In this document: piece after piece, positions 26,863 to 35,980 of the stretch | How the letters are laid out: each line of letters begins with the position of its first letter | How positions within the stretch are numbered: position 1 is the stretch's first letter | NCBI RefSeq assembly: GCF_030814215.1 | Contig: NZ_JAUSUT010000001.1 | Span: 5,456,001 to 5,520,000, forward strand | Source of the DNA: Amycolatopsis thermophila | Lineage (GTDB): Bacteria; Actinomycetota; Actinomycetes; Mycobacteriales; Pseudonocardiaceae | Length of the DNA stretch: 64,000 bases | Direction: 5' to 3' | The notes under the pieces: generated by a model | What the model was told of the DNA's origin: nothing | The model's input: the letters and a program-made list of their open reading frames with translations, nothing else | Database searches by the model: none | Program-made: the position numbers and the translations under genes

Positions 26863-27675
26863 ATGGGATCCACCGCGGGCCGGCTGACCGGGAAGTCAGC
26901 GCTGGTGACGGGGGCGGGTTCGGGTATCGGAGCGGCGACGGCGGAAGTGTTCGCCCGCGAAGGCGCGAAGGTCGTCGTCGTGGACGTGGACAAGTCCAAG
27001 GCGGCGGCCACGGTGGACCGGATCCGGGACGAGGGTGGTGTCGCGGAGCCGTTCGCCGCGGACGTCTCGGACGAGGCGCAGGTCGCCGGCGCCGTCGAGT
27101 TCGCGGTCGAGCACTTCGGCGGGGTGGACGTGCTGCAGAACTACGCCTCCGAACGGAGCCTGGTCGCCGAGGACGTCTTCGTCGCCGAGGCCGACCTGTC
27201 GGTGTGGCTGGGGCAGCTGCGCGTGGACCTGCTGGGCTGTGTGCTGACCGCCAAACACGTCCTGCCGCACATGGTCCGGGCGGGAGGGGGCAGCATCACC
27301 AACGCTTCGTCACTGGCTGCCTGGCTGTCCCTCGAAGGCCGCCCCGCCTACGCGACCGCGAAGGCGGCGGTGATCGGGTTGTCGAAGACGCTGGCCGTCG
27401 AGTACGGCAAGCAGGGGATCCGGTGCAACGTCCTCGCGCCGGGGCACATCGTCTCGCCCGCGACCGAGAAGATGTTCTCCGCGGCGCAGACCGAGGTGCT
27501 GCTGGACCACGTCGCGACGCCGCGGCTGGGCCGGCCGGACGACGTCGCGATGGCCGCCCTGTTCCTGGCCTCACCCGAGTCGTCGTTCATCAACGGGCAG
27601 GTGCTCGTCGTGGACGGCGGCATGTCCGCCTACGCACCCATGGTCCCCTCGTTCCGGCGCCTGGCCGGCCGGTGA
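26863..27675 (+). CDS. SDR-family oxidoreductase
   Basis: The 270-residue SDR has TGAGSGIGAATAEVF, SSLAAWLS, YATAK (YxxxK) and VVDGGMSAYAP. The usual NNAG motif is changed to QNYAS, which is uncommon but does not remove catalytic residues. ATG 26863 follows AAGGAG. It lies 2 bp after the transporter stop and 10 bp before an epimerase-family gene. It probably oxidises or reduces a hydroxyl/keto intermediate. Confidence 0.85.
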   Translation: MGSTAGRLTGKSALVTGAGSGIGAATAEVFAREGAKVVVVDVDKSKAAATVDRIRDEGGVAEPFAADVSDEAQVAGAVEFAVEHFGGVDVLQNYASERSLVAEDVFVAEADLSVWLGQLRVDLLGCVLTAKHVLPHMVRAGGGSITNASSLAAWLSLEGRPAYATAKAAVIGLSKTLAVEYGKQGIRCNVLAPGHIVSPATEKMFSAAQTEVLLDHVATPRLGRPDDVAMAALFLASPESSFINGQVLVVDGGMSAYAPMVPSFRRLAGR

Positions 27676-27685
27676 AGGAGTCGAC

Positions 27686-28648
27686 ATGCGTTTCCTGGTG
27701 ACGGGCGGGCTGGGCGTCAACGGTGCCTGGGTGGTCCGGGATCTGCTGGGCCGCGGGCACGAGGTGGCGGTGTTCGAGAGCCGTGACGACACGTCGCTGA
27801 TCGAGGACGTGGCGGACCGGGTCGAGCTCGTGGTCGGCGACATCCGCGACGCCGAACGCCTCACCGATGCCGCCGTGCGGCTGCGACCCGACTGCGTCAT
27901 TCATCTCGCGGCCTTCGTCGACTGCGAACGAGATCCGCACACCGCGATCGCGGTGAACGTCGGCGGCACCGCCGCCGTGTGCGCCGCCGCGGTGGCGGCA
28001 GGTGCGCGGCGCGTCGTCTACACCAGCTCGAAGGCGGTGTACGCGCCCGCGACGGGCAAGCGCGGGTTTCCCACCTACGAGTCCGTGCCCGAGGACGACG
28101 AGCTGCGGCCGACCGGCATGTACGGCATCACGAAGGTCGCCGCGGAGAACGTGGTCGCGTGGTACGGGCGCAACTCCGAAGTGGAGTGCGTCAGCCTGCG
28201 GTTCGCCACGATCTTCGGCCCGGGCAGGCTGCAACGGCACGCCGGCCCGATCAACACCTACAGCTCGATGATCGAGCTGCCGGCCTCAGGCCGCGGATTC
28301 GCGATCGAGCAGGGCGGGGACGAGCGGGACGACATCATCTACGTCCTCGATGTCGCCGACGCCATCGCGTGTGTCGCCCTGGCGCCCCGGCCGCTGCGCC
28401 ACGAGGCCTACAACGTGGCCGGCGGGCACGCGGTGTCGATGCACGACTTCGCGGACGCGATCCGCCGGGTCGTCCCCGGCGCGGCGCTCGACATCGGGCC
28501 AGGACTGAACCCCATGCAGATGCCGGACAGTTACTACATGGCGCTGGATGGAACCCGGATGGAAGAGGAGTTCGGATGGCGTCCCCGCTACGACCCGGAC
28601 CGCGCGATCCGGCACTACTACGAGCTCGTTCGAACCCGGCTCGCGTGA
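27686..28648 (+). CDS. NAD-dependent epimerase/dehydratase-family protein
   Basis: The 320-residue extended SDR has VTGGLGVNGAWVVRDLL (GxxGxxG, about residue 5), the Ser/Thr region VYTSSKAVY, YGITK (YxxxK) and RFATIFGPGR. Extended SDRs act on nucleotide sugars, but many in catabolic islands act on hydroxy or keto acids; here nothing else points to sugar nucleotides. GAAGGAG precedes the ATG. Confidence 0.8.
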   Translation: MRFLVTGGLGVNGAWVVRDLLGRGHEVAVFESRDDTSLIEDVADRVELVVGDIRDAERLTDAAVRLRPDCVIHLAAFVDCERDPHTAIAVNVGGTAAVCAAAVAAGARRVVYTSSKAVYAPATGKRGFPTYESVPEDDELRPTGMYGITKVAAENVVAWYGRNSEVECVSLRFATIFGPGRLQRHAGPINTYSSMIELPASGRGFAIEQGGDERDDIIYVLDVADAIACVALAPRPLRHEAYNVAGGHAVSMHDFADAIRRVVPGAALDIGPGLNPMQMPDSYYMALDGTRMEEEFGWRPRYDPDRAIRHYYELVRTRLA

Positions 28649-28667
28649 CCAGGGAGGTGGTGCGGGC

Positions 28668-29645
28668 ATGAGAGCAGCGGTCTACCGCCGTCCCGGCCCC
28701 GCGGCCGAGGTGCTCGAAGTCGTCGAGCTCGAGGTGCCCGAGCCCGGTCCGGGCCAGGTGCGCGTCCGGATCGCCACCTCGGGTATCAACCCCACCGACT
28801 GGAAGACCCGGGCGGGATTCGCCGGGCGCACCCCGGACTGGTTCCAGGTGCCGCACCACGACGGCGCCGGCGTCGTCGACGCGGTCGGCGACGGCGTCAC
28901 CGACCTGCAGGTCGGGCAGCGGGTGTGGCTCTACCTGGCGGCGTTCCACAACCGCTACGGCACAGCGGCCGAGTTCGCGGTCGTCCCCGCCGAGCGGGCG
29001 GTCCCGCTGCCCGACGGCGCGTCCGACGACCTGGGCGCGTGTCTCGGGATTCCGGCCCTGACCGCCGCGCACTGCCTGGGCGGGAACCCCGGGGAGTTGG
29101 CGGGACGGACGGTCCTCGTCGCCGGGGGAGCGGGCGCGGTGGGGCACTTCGCCATCGAGCTGGCCAAGCACGCCGGCGCACGGGTGGTGGCCACGGTGAG
29201 CTCCGACGAGAAGCGCGCCCTGGCGGAGAAAGCCGGAGCCGACCTCGTCGTCCGCTACACCGACCCGGACGCGGCCCGGCGCATCCGTGACGTCGCCGGT
29301 CCCGTCGACCGCATCGTCGAGGTCGCGCTCGCGACGAACCTGGACCTGGACATGGCGGTGCTCGGTGCCCCCGGCACCATCGCCGTCTACGCCACGGAAG
29401 GGGAGCTGGCCCTGCCGGTGGGGGAGTTCATGAAGGCGAACACGACGCTGGAGTTCGTGCTGCTCTACGGGGTTTCCCCGCATCGGCTGGCCGCCGCGGT
29501 CCGGTGGACCTCCGACGCACTCGCGCGCGGCGCCCTGTCCGCGCTGCCGGTGCTCCCGCACAGCCTGGACGAGGTGGCGCGGGCGCACGAGACGGCGGAG
29601 CAGGCGCCGCCGGGCAAAGTCGTCCTGCGCCTGGCGGCGCACTGA
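28668..29645 (+). CDS. NADPH:quinone reductase-like MDR oxidoreductase
   Basis: The 325-residue medium-chain reductase lacks zinc-ligand motifs and has INPTDWKTRAGF, HHDGAGVVDAVGDGV, GIPALTAAHCL and the Rossmann turn VAGGAGAVGHFAIELAKHAGA. This is the quinone reductase / enoyl reductase branch. ATG 28668 follows AGGGAGG. It probably reduces an activated C=C bond in the pathway. The pseudogene at 19580-20060 is a different relic of the same broad family. Confidence 0.85.
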   Translation: MRAAVYRRPGPAAEVLEVVELEVPEPGPGQVRVRIATSGINPTDWKTRAGFAGRTPDWFQVPHHDGAGVVDAVGDGVTDLQVGQRVWLYLAAFHNRYGTAAEFAVVPAERAVPLPDGASDDLGACLGIPALTAAHCLGGNPGELAGRTVLVAGGAGAVGHFAIELAKHAGARVVATVSSDEKRALAEKAGADLVVRYTDPDAARRIRDVAGPVDRIVEVALATNLDLDMAVLGAPGTIAVYATEGELALPVGEFMKANTTLEFVLLYGVSPHRLAAAVRWTSDALARGALSALPVLPHSLDEVARAHETAEQAPPGKVVLRLAAH

Positions 29646-29659
29646 AGGAGAACACACGC

Positions 29660-31276
29660 ATGGACACCTGGATCACCGAACTGACGCCCCTGTCGTTCCT
29701 GCGACGGTCCGCGACCGTGCACGCCGGCAAGGTCGCCGTCGTGCACGGCGGCGAAACCTGGACCTACCGGGAGTTCGCCGAGCGGGTGGAGCAGCGGGCG
29801 CGGATGCTGCGCGCCGCCGGAGTGCGGCCGGGCGACCGGGTCGCCTACCTCATGCCCAACACGCCGGAGATGCTGGCCGCCCACTTCGCCGTGCCGCTGG
29901 CCGGTGCGGTGCTGGTCGCGATCAACACCCGGCTGGCGCCCGAGGAGGTCCGCTACATCCTCGATCACTCCGGCGCGACCGTGCTCGTCCTCGACGCCGA
30001 GTACGCACCCACGGTCGCTCCGATCGCCGGGTCGCTGGAAACGGTGCGGACGATCGCCGTCGCGGTCGACCCGCTCGGCCCCCGGGCGACCGTCGAGGTG
30101 CCCGGCTCGGTCACGTTCGACGTTCTCCTCGCCGGCGCGGCGGGCGACGAGGACGAGCTGGTGTGGGCGGTCCACGACGAGCGAGCGCCGATCTCGATCA
30201 ACTACACCTCGGGCACGACCGGCCGGCCCAAGGGCGTGGTCTACACCCACCGCGGCGCGTACCTGAACTCGTTCGGCGAGATCTTCCACTCCGGACACGA
30301 CGCGGACAGCGTCTACCTCTGGACGCTGCCGATGTTCCACTGCAACGGCTGGTGCACCGCATGGGCTCTGGTCGCCGCGGGCGGAACCCAGATCTGCCTG
30401 CGCGAGGTGCGCGGGGACCGGGTGTGGGAGCTCATCGACCACCACCGGGTCACCCACCTCAACGGGGCACCCACGGTGGTCAGCACGATCATGCGGGCCG
30501 ACCGCGCCCACACGCTCGACCACCCGCTCGTCGTCACCACCGCGGGAGCACCGCCGAGCCCCACCACCATCCGGCAGATGGAGCGGATGGGCTTCCGGAT
30601 CGTGCACGTCTACGGCCTGACCGAAACCTACGGCCCGTACTCGGTGAACGAGTACCAGCGGGCGTGGGACGACCTGGCGCCCGACGAGCGTGCCCAGCTG
30701 CGGGCCCGGCAGGGCGTGGGGATGCTGCAGGCGGACGGGATCCGTGTGGTGGACGAGAGCTTCCGCGACGTTCCGCGTGACGGGCGGACCATGGGTGAGA
30801 TCGTGATGCGCGGCAACAACGTGATGCAGGGCTACTTCCAGGATCCCGAGGGCACGGCCAAGGCGTTCGCCGGTGGCTGGTTCCACTCCGGGGACCTCGG
30901 GGTGATGCATCCGGACGGCTACGTCGAGCTGCGGGACCGGGCCAAGGACGTGATCATCTCCGGCGGCGAGAACATCTCGACCATCGAGGTCGAGCACGCC
31001 CTCGCCGCGCACCCCGACGTCCTCGAGGTCGCCGTGATCGGCGTCCCGGATCCGCGGTGGGGTGAGCGGCCGAAGGCCTTCGTGGTGCCGCGGCCGGGGA
31101 GGAACCCGTCCGAGAGCGAGCTGATCGCGCACGTGCGGTCGCGCATCGCCCGCTACAAGGCGCCGCGCGAGGTCGAGATCGTCGCCGAACTGCCCAAGAC
31201 CTCCACCGGCAAGGTGCAGAAGTACGAACTGCGCGAAAAGGAATGGTCCGGCGAAGCCCTGCGCATCCGCGGCTGA
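29660..31276 (+). CDS. Acyl-CoA synthetase (AMP-forming)
   Basis: The 538-residue ANL enzyme has NYTSGTTGRPKGVVYTHRG (about residue 178), HVYGLTETYGPYSV, WFHSGDLGVMHPDGYVE, the hinge RAKDVIISGGENIS and the C-terminal Lys in KTSTGKVQKYELR. It resembles medium/long-chain fatty acid or aryl-acid CoA ligases. It likely activates a carboxylic acid, for example a ring-opened hydroxy acid, for the APH/dehydrogenase pair. GAAGGAG precedes the ATG at 29660. Confidence 0.88.
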   Translation: MDTWITELTPLSFLRRSATVHAGKVAVVHGGETWTYREFAERVEQRARMLRAAGVRPGDRVAYLMPNTPEMLAAHFAVPLAGAVLVAINTRLAPEEVRYILDHSGATVLVLDAEYAPTVAPIAGSLETVRTIAVAVDPLGPRATVEVPGSVTFDVLLAGAAGDEDELVWAVHDERAPISINYTSGTTGRPKGVVYTHRGAYLNSFGEIFHSGHDADSVYLWTLPMFHCNGWCTAWALVAAGGTQICLREVRGDRVWELIDHHRVTHLNGAPTVVSTIMRADRAHTLDHPLVVTTAGAPPSPTTIRQMERMGFRIVHVYGLTETYGPYSVNEYQRAWDDLAPDERAQLRARQGVGMLQADGIRVVDESFRDVPRDGRTMGEIVMRGNNVMQGYFQDPEGTAKAFAGGWFHSGDLGVMHPDGYVELRDRAKDVIISGGENISTIEVEHALAAHPDVLEVAVIGVPDPRWGERPKAFVVPRPGRNPSESELIAHVRSRIARYKAPREVEIVAELPKTSTGKVQKYELREKEWSGEALRIRG

Positions 31277-31298
31277 CCGGAGTGACCGAGAGGTGCTG

Positions 31299-32093
31299 AT
31301 GAAGGTAGGAAACGTCGACATCGTCCCGATCCTCGACGGCACGGCCCGGTTGCCCATCGAGAACACCGTGACCCACCGGCGGAACGCGCGGTGGGACTGC
31401 CCGCACCAGCCGCTGGACGAGCACGGCCGGATCTGGATGGACATCGGGGCGTTCCTCGTGCGGCTGGGGGACCGGACGATCCTGGTCGACGCCGGAGCGG
31501 GTGACGACTTCGCGCACGAAGGGTTCGTGACGGGCGGGCTGCCGGCGAACCTGAGGCGCGCGGGGGTCGCGCTCGACGACGTCACCGACGTGGTCTTCAC
31601 CCACCTGCATCCGGATCACGTCGGCTGGTCGACGGTCCGCGGCGAGGTGACGTTCCCGCGCGCGACGTTCCGGGCGCATGCGGCGGACTGGGCCTACTTC
31701 ATGACCGCACCCACGGCCGATCCCGCGCTGCAGGAAACCCTGGCCCCGATCGAGGGGCGCCTGGAGGCGTTCGACGAGGAGACCGAGCTGGTGCCCGGTC
31801 TGCTCGCGCGGCCGGCGCCGGGGCACACCCCGGGCTCGACGGTCTTCGTGGTGAGCGACGCCGGCGAGCGCGCGCTGCTGCTCGGCGACGTGGTGCACAC
31901 GGTGGGGGAGCTCACCGACCCCGAATGGGAAGGGATGTTCGACGTGGACCGGGCCGCGGCCGGCGCCGTGCGCGAACGCATCGCCGAGGAGCTGGCCGCT
32001 TCGGGCGACCCGTTCGCGCCCGCGCACTTCCCGGAGCTGTCCTTCGGCCGCCTGATCACGGCCGACGGGCTGCGCCGCTTCCACTGGGCGTAG
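31299..32093 (+). CDS. MBL-fold metallo-hydrolase (lactonase-like)
   Basis: The 264-residue protein has the metallo-beta-lactamase motif THLHPDHVGW (HxHxDH, about residue 105), the later His of PAPGHTPGST, the bridging Asp of LLLGDVVH and a final His (AHFPELSFG). N-terminal DGTARLPIENTV and the overall length resemble AHL-lactonase-type MBL proteins. A lactone-opening role fits the island model. It ends the plus-strand run and is convergent with the SDR at 32302, with 208 bp between that hold no clear gene. Confidence 0.82.
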   Translation: MKVGNVDIVPILDGTARLPIENTVTHRRNARWDCPHQPLDEHGRIWMDIGAFLVRLGDRTILVDAGAGDDFAHEGFVTGGLPANLRRAGVALDDVTDVVFTHLHPDHVGWSTVRGEVTFPRATFRAHAADWAYFMTAPTADPALQETLAPIEGRLEAFDEETELVPGLLARPAPGHTPGSTVFVVSDAGERALLLGDVVHTVGELTDPEWEGMFDVDRAAAGAVRERIAEELAASGDPFAPAHFPELSFGRLITADGLRRFHWA

Positions 32094-32301
32094 TGCTGGT
32101 CGTGCCCGCACCCGGCCGGGTGCCGCTGCCGAACGGCATCCAGGTGGTGGCGTGCGACGCGTGACCGGCGAGTCCGGTTCACCAGGCCCGAACGGGAGGA
32201 CCGGATCGCCCGCCGCGTGGCCAAAGCGTCCCGCGGCGGCGGCCCCCGCTTCGATACTCACCATCGCCGCCATCTGGCGCCGCTGACTCACCGGACAATC
32301 C

Positions 32302-33105
32302 CTAGTAGTGCACCGCGCCGCGGTTGCCGCCCGCCACCGACACCGCATCGCCCGTCACGGCGGCCGCCCGAGGCGAGCAGAGGAAGACGACGACGTCCGC
32401 GACCTCCTCCGCGGTGACGAGACGACGCAGACTCGTCGTCGCGGCCAGCTGGTCGTGGACCTGCTCCTCGCTCAGACCGCTGGCCGCGGCCCGATCGGCG
32501 ACGAGGCCCGGCGTGCGTTCCGTCTCCACCAGGCCCGGGTGCACGACCGTGACCCCGACGCCGTGCGGACCGAGTTCGTCGGCGAGGTTCGCGGTCAGGG
32601 CGGCGACCGCGACGTTGCGGATCGTCCCCGACGCGGACCCGGTGCGGCGGGCGTTCAAACCGGAGATGTTGACGATCCGCCCCCACCCCTGACCGGTCAT
32701 GTGCGGCGCGACCGCCCGGGCGCAGCGGAGGTAGCCGAGGACCTTGGTGTCGAAGTCCGCCCGCACCTCGTCGTCGCTGAGATCGGCCAGCGGCGGGGGA
32801 GCGGAGGCGAAGGAGGGTTGGGCCGCGGCGTTCACCAGCACGTCGACACCACCCCAGGTGGTCACCACCTGCTGCACCATGCCCCGTACGGAGGCGTCGT
32901 CGGTGGTGTCCGCCGGAACAGCGAGGACCTCCGCTCCCGCGACGCCGGAGCGGAGGCCGCCCGCGGCGGTGTCCAGCCGCTGCGCATCCCGCGCGACGAG
33001 CGCCACCCGCGCGCCCTCGGCGACGAGACCGCGCGCGACGGCGAGCCCGAGCCCGCGTGATCCTCCCGTGACGACCGCACGGGTGCCCTGCAACTGCAGA
33101 TCCAT
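32302..33105 (-). CDS. Atypical SDR-family protein without the YxxxK pair
   Basis: The 267-residue protein has the SDR cofactor motif VTGGSRGLGLAVARGL, VNAAAQPSF and a late VAGGNRGAV. The catalytic region reads NISGLNARRTGSASG then IRNVAVAALTANLADEL: where Tyr and Lys are expected there are Thr and Val. It belongs to a divergent SDR group that may bind cofactor without classical chemistry. It is the last gene of the six-gene minus-strand operon, and AGGAAAGG precedes the ATG. Confidence 0.8.
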   Translation of the reverse strand: MDLQLQGTRAVVTGGSRGLGLAVARGLVAEGARVALVARDAQRLDTAAGGLRSGVAGAEVLAVPADTTDDASVRGMVQQVVTTWGGVDVLVNAAAQPSFASAPPPLADLSDDEVRADFDTKVLGYLRCARAVAPHMTGQGWGRIVNISGLNARRTGSASGTIRNVAVAALTANLADELGPHGVGVTVVHPGLVETERTPGLVADRAAASGLSEEQVHDQLAATTSLRRLVTAEEVADVVVFLCSPRAAAVTGDAVSVAGGNRGAVHY

Positions 33106-33116
33106 GGTGACCTTTC

Positions 33117-33770
33117 CTACCGGGACCGCGAGGCGGTTCTGATGGACATCGCGGTCGACGCGATGGCGTCGCCGTCCGCGCCCCGCAGCCAGGCCAGGAT
33201 CCGTTCGACCGCGCCCGCCACGTCCGGGGTGCACCTGTCGACGAGGCCGTACGCGGCGGCTTCGGCGGCGGTCCAGCGTTCCCCGCCGTAGAGCAGCAGC
33301 CCTGCCGGACCGGAGCCCACGGCCCGCACGAGCCGCTGCACGAAAACCGGTTCGTACGTCAGGCCGTGGCCCAGCGCGGGGATGCGGAACTGCGCTGCCG
33401 GCGAACAGATCCGGACGTCGCAGGCGAGCGCGAGGCTGCACCCCGCACCGAAACAGGGCCCGTCGATCTCCGCCAGCTTGGGCGGTGCGAGCTCCGTCAG
33501 CGCCAGGACAGCCGTCTCGGCCAGGCGCCGATAGCCGGCGACGTGGTCCGGATCCGGGACGCTCAACTCGGCCAGGTCCCCGCCCGCGGAGAAGTTCCCT
33601 CCGGAGCCGCTCAGCACGACCGCGGCGACATCGGGCGTCCGTTCGATCGTGCGGACGTGCCGCAGGAGTGCCTGCCACATGTCGCCCGACATCGCGTTCC
33701 GCTTCTCCGGCCGGTCGATCGTGAGCCGGGCGACCCGGTCCACGATGTCCAGACGCATCGGATCGCTCAT
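33117..33770 (-). CDS. Crotonase-family protein (enoyl-CoA hydratase-like)
   Basis: The 217-residue protein has IDRPEKRNAMS, the oxyanion segment SAGGDLAEL and CFGAGCSLALACDVRIC, typical of crotonases. It is shorter than the usual 260 residues. The region that normally holds the first catalytic Glu (PExxLG) reads PALGHGL, so plain hydratase activity is uncertain; isomerase, thioesterase or C-C hydrolase roles occur in the family. Start and upstream stop overlap (ATGA). Confidence 0.8.
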   Translation of the reverse strand: MSDPMRLDIVDRVARLTIDRPEKRNAMSGDMWQALLRHVRTIERTPDVAAVVLSGSGGNFSAGGDLAELSVPDPDHVAGYRRLAETAVLALTELAPPKLAEIDGPCFGAGCSLALACDVRICSPAAQFRIPALGHGLTYEPVFVQRLVRAVGSGPAGLLLYGGERWTAAEAAAYGLVDRCTPDVAGAVERILAWLRGADGDAIASTAMSIRTASRSR

Positions 33771-35026
33771 CCCCAGCCGACCTTCGTGTCCGGTGTGGAC
33801 GCCTCCGCCGCGGCGCCGCCGACCACCCGATCCCGCACCAGGGTCCGGATTTCGTGGTCTCCGATGCCCAGCTCCACCAAGAGCGCGACGGTGTCCTGCC
33901 CGAGTTCGGGTGCCTTCCGCCGGGCGCGGGGTGCGCCGTCGGCGACGAGCGGCGTGTTCACCATGCGCCGGTGCCCGAACCGCTCGACGTCGCTCGGGAA
34001 CATCTCACGGGCGGCGTACTGGGCGTCGTCCAGCATCTCGGGAACGGTGTTGACCGGCCCGCACGGTACACCTGCTTCGCGGAGCCGCTCGATCCAGAAG
34101 TCCCTCGGCGCCGTCCGGAACCGGGCCTGGAGCAGCCGGGCGAGCTGCTCGCGGTGGACGAAGCGGTCGTACTCGCCGCGGAAACGCTCGTCGCCGGAGA
34201 GGTCGATGTCGAGGACGCCGCAGAAGGCCCGCCAGGACCGCTCGGTCACGCCGATCACGAGCACCGCGTCGTCGCCGCAGGTGAACGCCTCGTACGGGGC
34301 CGTGAGCCGGTGCGCGGTGCCCAGCGGGCCGGGGGGCTCGCCGGTCCCGACGAAATCGGCGACCTCCCACAGTGACCATCCGGCGATCGTGTCCGCCAGC
34401 GACACGTCGATGTGGGCGCCGCCGAGTCCCGCGCGGGCCCGGTGCAGCGCCGCCAGCACACCGATGGCGCCCCACATGCCGGTGCCGAGGTCCCCGATGG
34501 GATAGCCGGCCTTCGCCAACTCCCCACTCGTGCTTCCCGTGACGCTGAGCAGTCCGCCGTAGGCCTGGGCGACCAGGTCGATGCCTTTCGCGTCGCGCAT
34601 CGGCCCGAACTGGCCGAACCCGGAAATCGAGCAGTACACCAGGTCCGGGCAGTCGTCCTTGAGGTCCTCGTAGGACAGTCCCTGCGCGGCGAGCGCGCCG
34701 ACCCGGAAGTTCTCCACCAGCACGTCCGACCGGCGCGCCAGTGCGCGGACCACGTTCCGCCCCCGCTCGGTCTTGATGTCGACGGCGAGGCTGCGCTTGT
34801 TGCGGTGGATCAGGTCGAACGGCAGCGGCCGCTGTTCCGGCCCGACCAGGCGTCGCCGGAGGGAGTCCCCGTCCACGGGCTCCACCTTGATGACCTCCGC
34901 GCCGAGGTCGGACAGGATCGTGGTGCAGTAGGGGCCGGCCAGGGCGCCGGTGATGTCCACGACCCGCACGCCGCTGAGGAAGTGCCGCCCCGCCGGCGGC
35001 CCGGTCGTCACGCTCGCCTCAGACAT
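33767..35026 (-). CDS. CaiB/BaiF-family CoA transferase
   Basis: The 419-residue family III CoA transferase has GVRVVDITGALAGPYCT, SDLGAEVIKVEP, NKRSLAVDIKTE and GIDLVAQAYGG with the expected catalytic Asp (about residue 167). It moves CoA between carboxylic acids in the cytoplasm. It overlaps the esterase gene upstream by 8 bases and the crotonase by 4. It would activate or exchange an acid intermediate of the island. Confidence 0.87.
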   Translation of the reverse strand: MSEASVTTGPPAGRHFLSGVRVVDITGALAGPYCTTILSDLGAEVIKVEPVDGDSLRRRLVGPEQRPLPFDLIHRNKRSLAVDIKTERGRNVVRALARRSDVLVENFRVGALAAQGLSYEDLKDDCPDLVYCSISGFGQFGPMRDAKGIDLVAQAYGGLLSVTGSTSGELAKAGYPIGDLGTGMWGAIGVLAALHRARAGLGGAHIDVSLADTIAGWSLWEVADFVGTGEPPGPLGTAHRLTAPYEAFTCGDDAVLVIGVTERSWRAFCGVLDIDLSGDERFRGEYDRFVHREQLARLLQARFRTAPRDFWIERLREAGVPCGPVNTVPEMLDDAQYAAREMFPSDVERFGHRRMVNTPLVADGAPRARRKAPELGQDTVALLVELGIGDHEIRTLVRDRVVGGAAAEASTPDTKVGWG

Positions 35027-35969
35027 GTGCTCGGTTCCCCTCGTCGTCTCGTGCTGTCGCCGGCCGCTCCAGTGCCTTCCGCAGCACCGTCACCTCCTCG
35101 GACAGCTCCCGCCGGCTCACCGCCGCTTCCCGTACCGCCCCGGAACCGTGGTAGGTACCGGGGAACAGGTGCAGTTCGACGGGAACGCCGGCCGCCAGCA
35201 GCGACCGCGCATAGTCGATGCCCTCGTCGCGCAACGGATCGAACTCGGCGACGGAGACATACGCCGGCGGGAGGTTCGTCAGGTCCGAAGCGCGCGCGGG
35301 TGCGGCGTAGGGCGACACCGTGCCGGTGGCTCCGCAGAGGTAGGCGGACCAGCCGATCTCCGCGTCCCGGCGGTTCAGCGCCGGCGTGTCGGTGAACCGC
35401 CTGCTGCTCGCGGTCCGGAGCCGGTCGTCCAGCGCCGGCGATTTGAGGAACTGGAAGTGGATCGGGGGCCCGTTCCGGTCGCGGGCCAGCAGGGCGGTCG
35501 CGGCCGCGAGCGCACCGCCGGCGCTCACCCCGTGCAGCACGACGAGGGAGGGGTCGATCGCCAGCTCGCCGGCGTGTTCGTGCAGCCAGAGCAGTCCGCT
35601 GTAGACATCCTCGAGCGGCGTGGGGAAGGGCCACTCCGGAGCCAGCCGGTAGTTCACGGCGACGACGACGGCGCCGGTTTCGCGCGCGATCTCGGCGTTG
35701 CGGTGGTGGCTCATGTCCAGATCGCCCAGGATGAAACCACCGCCGTGCACGTGGTAGACCGCCCCGCTGTTCGTGCGGCGACAAGGCCGGTACACGCGGA
35801 GTTCCACGACGTGCCCGTCCGCGCCGGTGCAGGAGCAGTCATCGACGGCCACGCCCTCGACCGAACCCTGTCCGACGTACCGGCTCGCCACCGCCCGGCG
35901 GGCTCCCGCGACGTCGGTGCGGTCGACCCGGGGCAGGGCGGCGATCGACGGCCCCAGCTCCTCGTCCAT
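35019..35969 (-). CDS. HSL-family alpha/beta hydrolase (esterase/lactonase)
   Basis: The 316-residue protein shows the hormone-sensitive-lipase family signature: HGGGFILGDLD (oxyanion HGGG), YRLAPEWPFPTPLED, GVSAGGALAAA (nucleophile Ser, about residue 152), the acid in EFDPLRDEG and the His in TYHGSGA. It hydrolyses carboxyl esters or lactones. The ATG at 35969 follows the Crp gene by 11 bp. A TTG at 35984 that overlaps the Crp stop (TTGA) with GAGGG upstream is an equally plausible start. Confidence 0.84.
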   Translation of the reverse strand: MDEELGPSIAALPRVDRTDVAGARRAVASRYVGQGSVEGVAVDDCSCTGADGHVVELRVYRPCRRTNSGAVYHVHGGGFILGDLDMSHHRNAEIARETGAVVVAVNYRLAPEWPFPTPLEDVYSGLLWLHEHAGELAIDPSLVVLHGVSAGGALAAATALLARDRNGPPIHFQFLKSPALDDRLRTASSRRFTDTPALNRRDAEIGWSAYLCGATGTVSPYAAPARASDLTNLPPAYVSVAEFDPLRDEGIDYARSLLAAGVPVELHLFPGTYHGSGAVREAAVSRRELSEEVTVLRKALERPATARDDEGNRAHV

Positions 35970-35980
35970 CCGGTACTGGC

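Noticed and set aside
32093..32164. 23-codon frame after the MBL-fold gene
   Set aside because: No ribosome binding site and no conserved feature; an ordinary short frame in a convergent intergenic region.
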